64,000 bases of DNA from Microbacterium ginsengisoli. GTDB lineage: Bacteria; Actinomycetota; Actinomycetes; Actinomycetales; Microbacteriaceae. Where the stretch lies: positions 248,001 to 312,000 of the forward strand of contig NZ_JYIY01000080.1 in NCBI RefSeq assembly GCF_000956535.1. The letters run 5' to 3'. Positions 63,004-64,000 of this stretch are shown here, one piece after another. A model generated the notes under the pieces. The model did not search any database. It was not told the origin of the DNA and saw nothing but the letters and a program-made list of their open reading frames with translations. Position numbers and translations under genes: made by a program. Position 1 is the first letter of the stretch. Each line of letters opens with the position of its first letter.

Positions 63004-63007
63004 ACAT

Positions 63008-63577
63008 ATGGGAACCCGCAGTTCGTTTACGGAGCGCGCCGCGCGCCGTGAGCTTCGTCACTCGCGCAGTGTGGTCTCTACTGTCGTTGCGCTGTGCGGC
63101 GCAGTCGTGAGCTCGTGGATCGCAACGGAGCTGTTCCTCTCATGGGCGGGGCGTCCTGCCCTCGTCGTGAACCCGGAGCTGATCATTCAGCACCTCAGCG
63201 ATCCGGGGCCCCGAACGGTGCTGGTCAGCGCCGTCGCGGGACTACTCGGACTCACAGCCATCGCACTCTCGATATCGGCGGCTCGCCGAGCGCGTCGACG
63301 TGTGGGAGCTGCGTGCAACACGATCACCATCGCGGACGACGCCGTGATCGCCGGTGCGCTATCCCGCGTCGCGGCGCTCGCGGCGCACGTGTCGCAGGCG
63401 CAGGTGAGAACGACGCTCTCGCGACGCACGGCACACGTCCGGGTGACGCCCTCGTCGGGATTTCCGGTGAGTACATCTGAGGTCGCCGCAGCGGTCAGCG
63501 CTGAACTAGCCCAGATCGGAACCCTTCGACGCGTCGGCGTTCGTGTCGAGCCCGCCCGTCAAGGAACACTCGCATGA
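63008..63577 (+). CDS. DUF6286-like membrane protein of the Asp23 cluster
   Basis: 189 aa. A basic N-terminus (RAARRELRHSRS), helix 1 (VVSTVVALCGAVVSSWIATELFL), an extracytoplasmic loop, helix 2 (VLVSAVAGLLGLTAIALSI), then a cytosolic domain (NTITIADDAVIAGALSRVAALAAHVSQAQVRTTLSRRTAHVRVTP) that is itself Asp23-like. Typical of the DUF6286/AmaP type membrane anchors. ATGA overlap with the next gene. Confidence 0.78.
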   Translation: MGTRSSFTERAARRELRHSRSVVSTVVALCGAVVSSWIATELFLSWAGRPALVVNPELIIQHLSDPGPRTVLVSAVAGLLGLTAIALSISAARRARRRVGAACNTITIADDAVIAGALSRVAALAAHVSQAQVRTTLSRRTAHVRVTPSSGFPVSTSEVAAAVSAELAQIGTLRRVGVRVEPARQGTLA

Positions 63578-64000
63578 GCACGTCCAGCCGACTTCTCAAC
63601 CGGGCCGTCCTCTTCTTCGCCGGCGCGGCTCTGCTCGCCATCCCCGCAGCACTCTGGGCAGCTCATATCGGTCGGATCGATCCGTCCCTCGGGACTTCCT
63701 GGACGAAGGGTAACGCGGCCGCGGTGGGGTCCGCAGTCGCAGCTGTGATCGCTGTACTCGCCGTGCTATTCGCCCTGACCCGGGCAGGCCGTCACACGCG
63801 GGACGCCGCGCGGCGCGGATCCGACGTCGTGTCGACGAGGGCCGTCGAGAGTGTCGTACGCTCCGAGTTCGGCGAGGAGCCGGATGTGCTGTCCGCGGCG
63901 GTGCAGGCGCGCCGGCTCGGGGCCCGGACGGTCTGCCGGGTCGAGGTGCAGGTACGTCGACGCGCCCAACTCGCGGGTCTCACCGCAGACCTCTCTCGCG
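63574..64000 (+). CDS. AmaP-like membrane protein (3' end outside window)
   Basis: 142 codons present. Helix 1 (AVLFFAGAALLAIPAALWAAHIG), extracytoplasmic loop, helix 2 (AAAVGSAVAAVIAVLAVLFAL), then a cytosolic domain with RAVESVVRSEFGEEPDVLSAAVQARRLGARTVCRVEVQVRRRAQLAG, again Asp23-like. Same topology as the preceding gene; probably the alkaline-shock-type membrane anchor. Confidence 0.78.
   Translation, partial: MSTSSRLLNRAVLFFAGAALLAIPAALWAAHIGRIDPSLGTSWTKGNAAAVGSAVAAVIAVLAVLFALTRAGRHTRDAARRGSDVVSTRAVESVVRSEFGEEPDVLSAAVQARRLGARTVCRVEVQVRRRAQLAGLTADLSR

Overview
The window is about 64 kb of high-GC (near 70%) actinobacterial chromosome. It most resembles Microbacterium or a close Microbacteriaceae relative. 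The reasons are the gene order metG-tatD-...-rsmA-ispE, a DUF7882 protein and small membrane proteins typical of that family, class Ib nrdHIEF, the recurring word GGATGCCGCGGC, and many start codons placed 6-7 nt after a -10 hexamer, the actinobacterial leaderless-mRNA pattern. No phage, insertion sequence, integrase or CRISPR array was seen. Genus assignment is an inference from gene content.

Layout. 1-2.8 kb: a partial ABC permease divergent from an OmpR-type two-component pair. 2.8-5.7 kb: a three-gene flavin cassette (FMN-binding lipoprotein, ApbE, RnfD/NqrB-like membrane protein fused to a ferredoxin-reductase module) that could move electrons across the membrane. 5.8-8.4 kb: prs, glmU and tRNA-Gln. 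8.5-12.4 kb: MarR, a TetR/DUF4386 divergon with two operators, and an ABC-F ATPase. 12.4-16 kb: an OpuC-type compatible-solute importer preceded by DUF427. 16.1-20.3 kb: an Eis-like acetyltransferase, then ispE, an aldo/keto reductase and rsmA, the last three in 4-bp overlaps. 20.4-23.3 kb: a sugar-porter MFS protein and a deletion scar joining a headless ArsR gene to a headless, frameshifted ABC ATPase. 23.3-28.2 kb: tatD, metG and rsmI, with a divergent protein O-mannosyltransferase.

28.3-34.1 kb: two MarR regulators around a DUF7882 gene, then hrpA. 34.1-43.5 kb: metY, an M20 peptidase, Gfo/Idh coupled to a NYN-LOTUS protein, DoxX, an MHS transporter, a luciferase-like oxidoreductase, a DUF3817/MarR pair and a lipoprotein. 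43.5-47.4 kb: nrdHIEF with candidate NrdR boxes and a cluster of DnaA-box-like sites upstream. 47.8-55.8 kb: an MFS exporter, a secreted intradiol dioxygenase-like lipoprotein, a short coupled catabolic-looking run (hydrolase, acyl-CoA dehydrogenase, DUF445, gamma-glutamylcyclotransferase, SixA phosphatase), and an AMP-dependent ligase behind a tandem operator. 55.9-60.4 kb: an MBL-fold hydrolase coupled to a hybrid sensor kinase, a divergent single-domain response regulator, a zinc-ribbon metallopeptidase and tRNA-Ala.

60.4-64 kb, the most system-like region: an ECF sigma factor is followed by a protein with a degenerate anti-sigma-like N-terminus and an Asp23/Gls24 domain, plus a small Asp23-like protein. 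Divergent from it runs an Asp23 - small membrane protein (DUF2273-like) - Asp23-like - two AmaP/DUF6286-like membrane proteins operon that leaves the window. The two arms share a promoter region with perfect inverted repeats. Together they look like a sigma-controlled envelope-stress scaffold.
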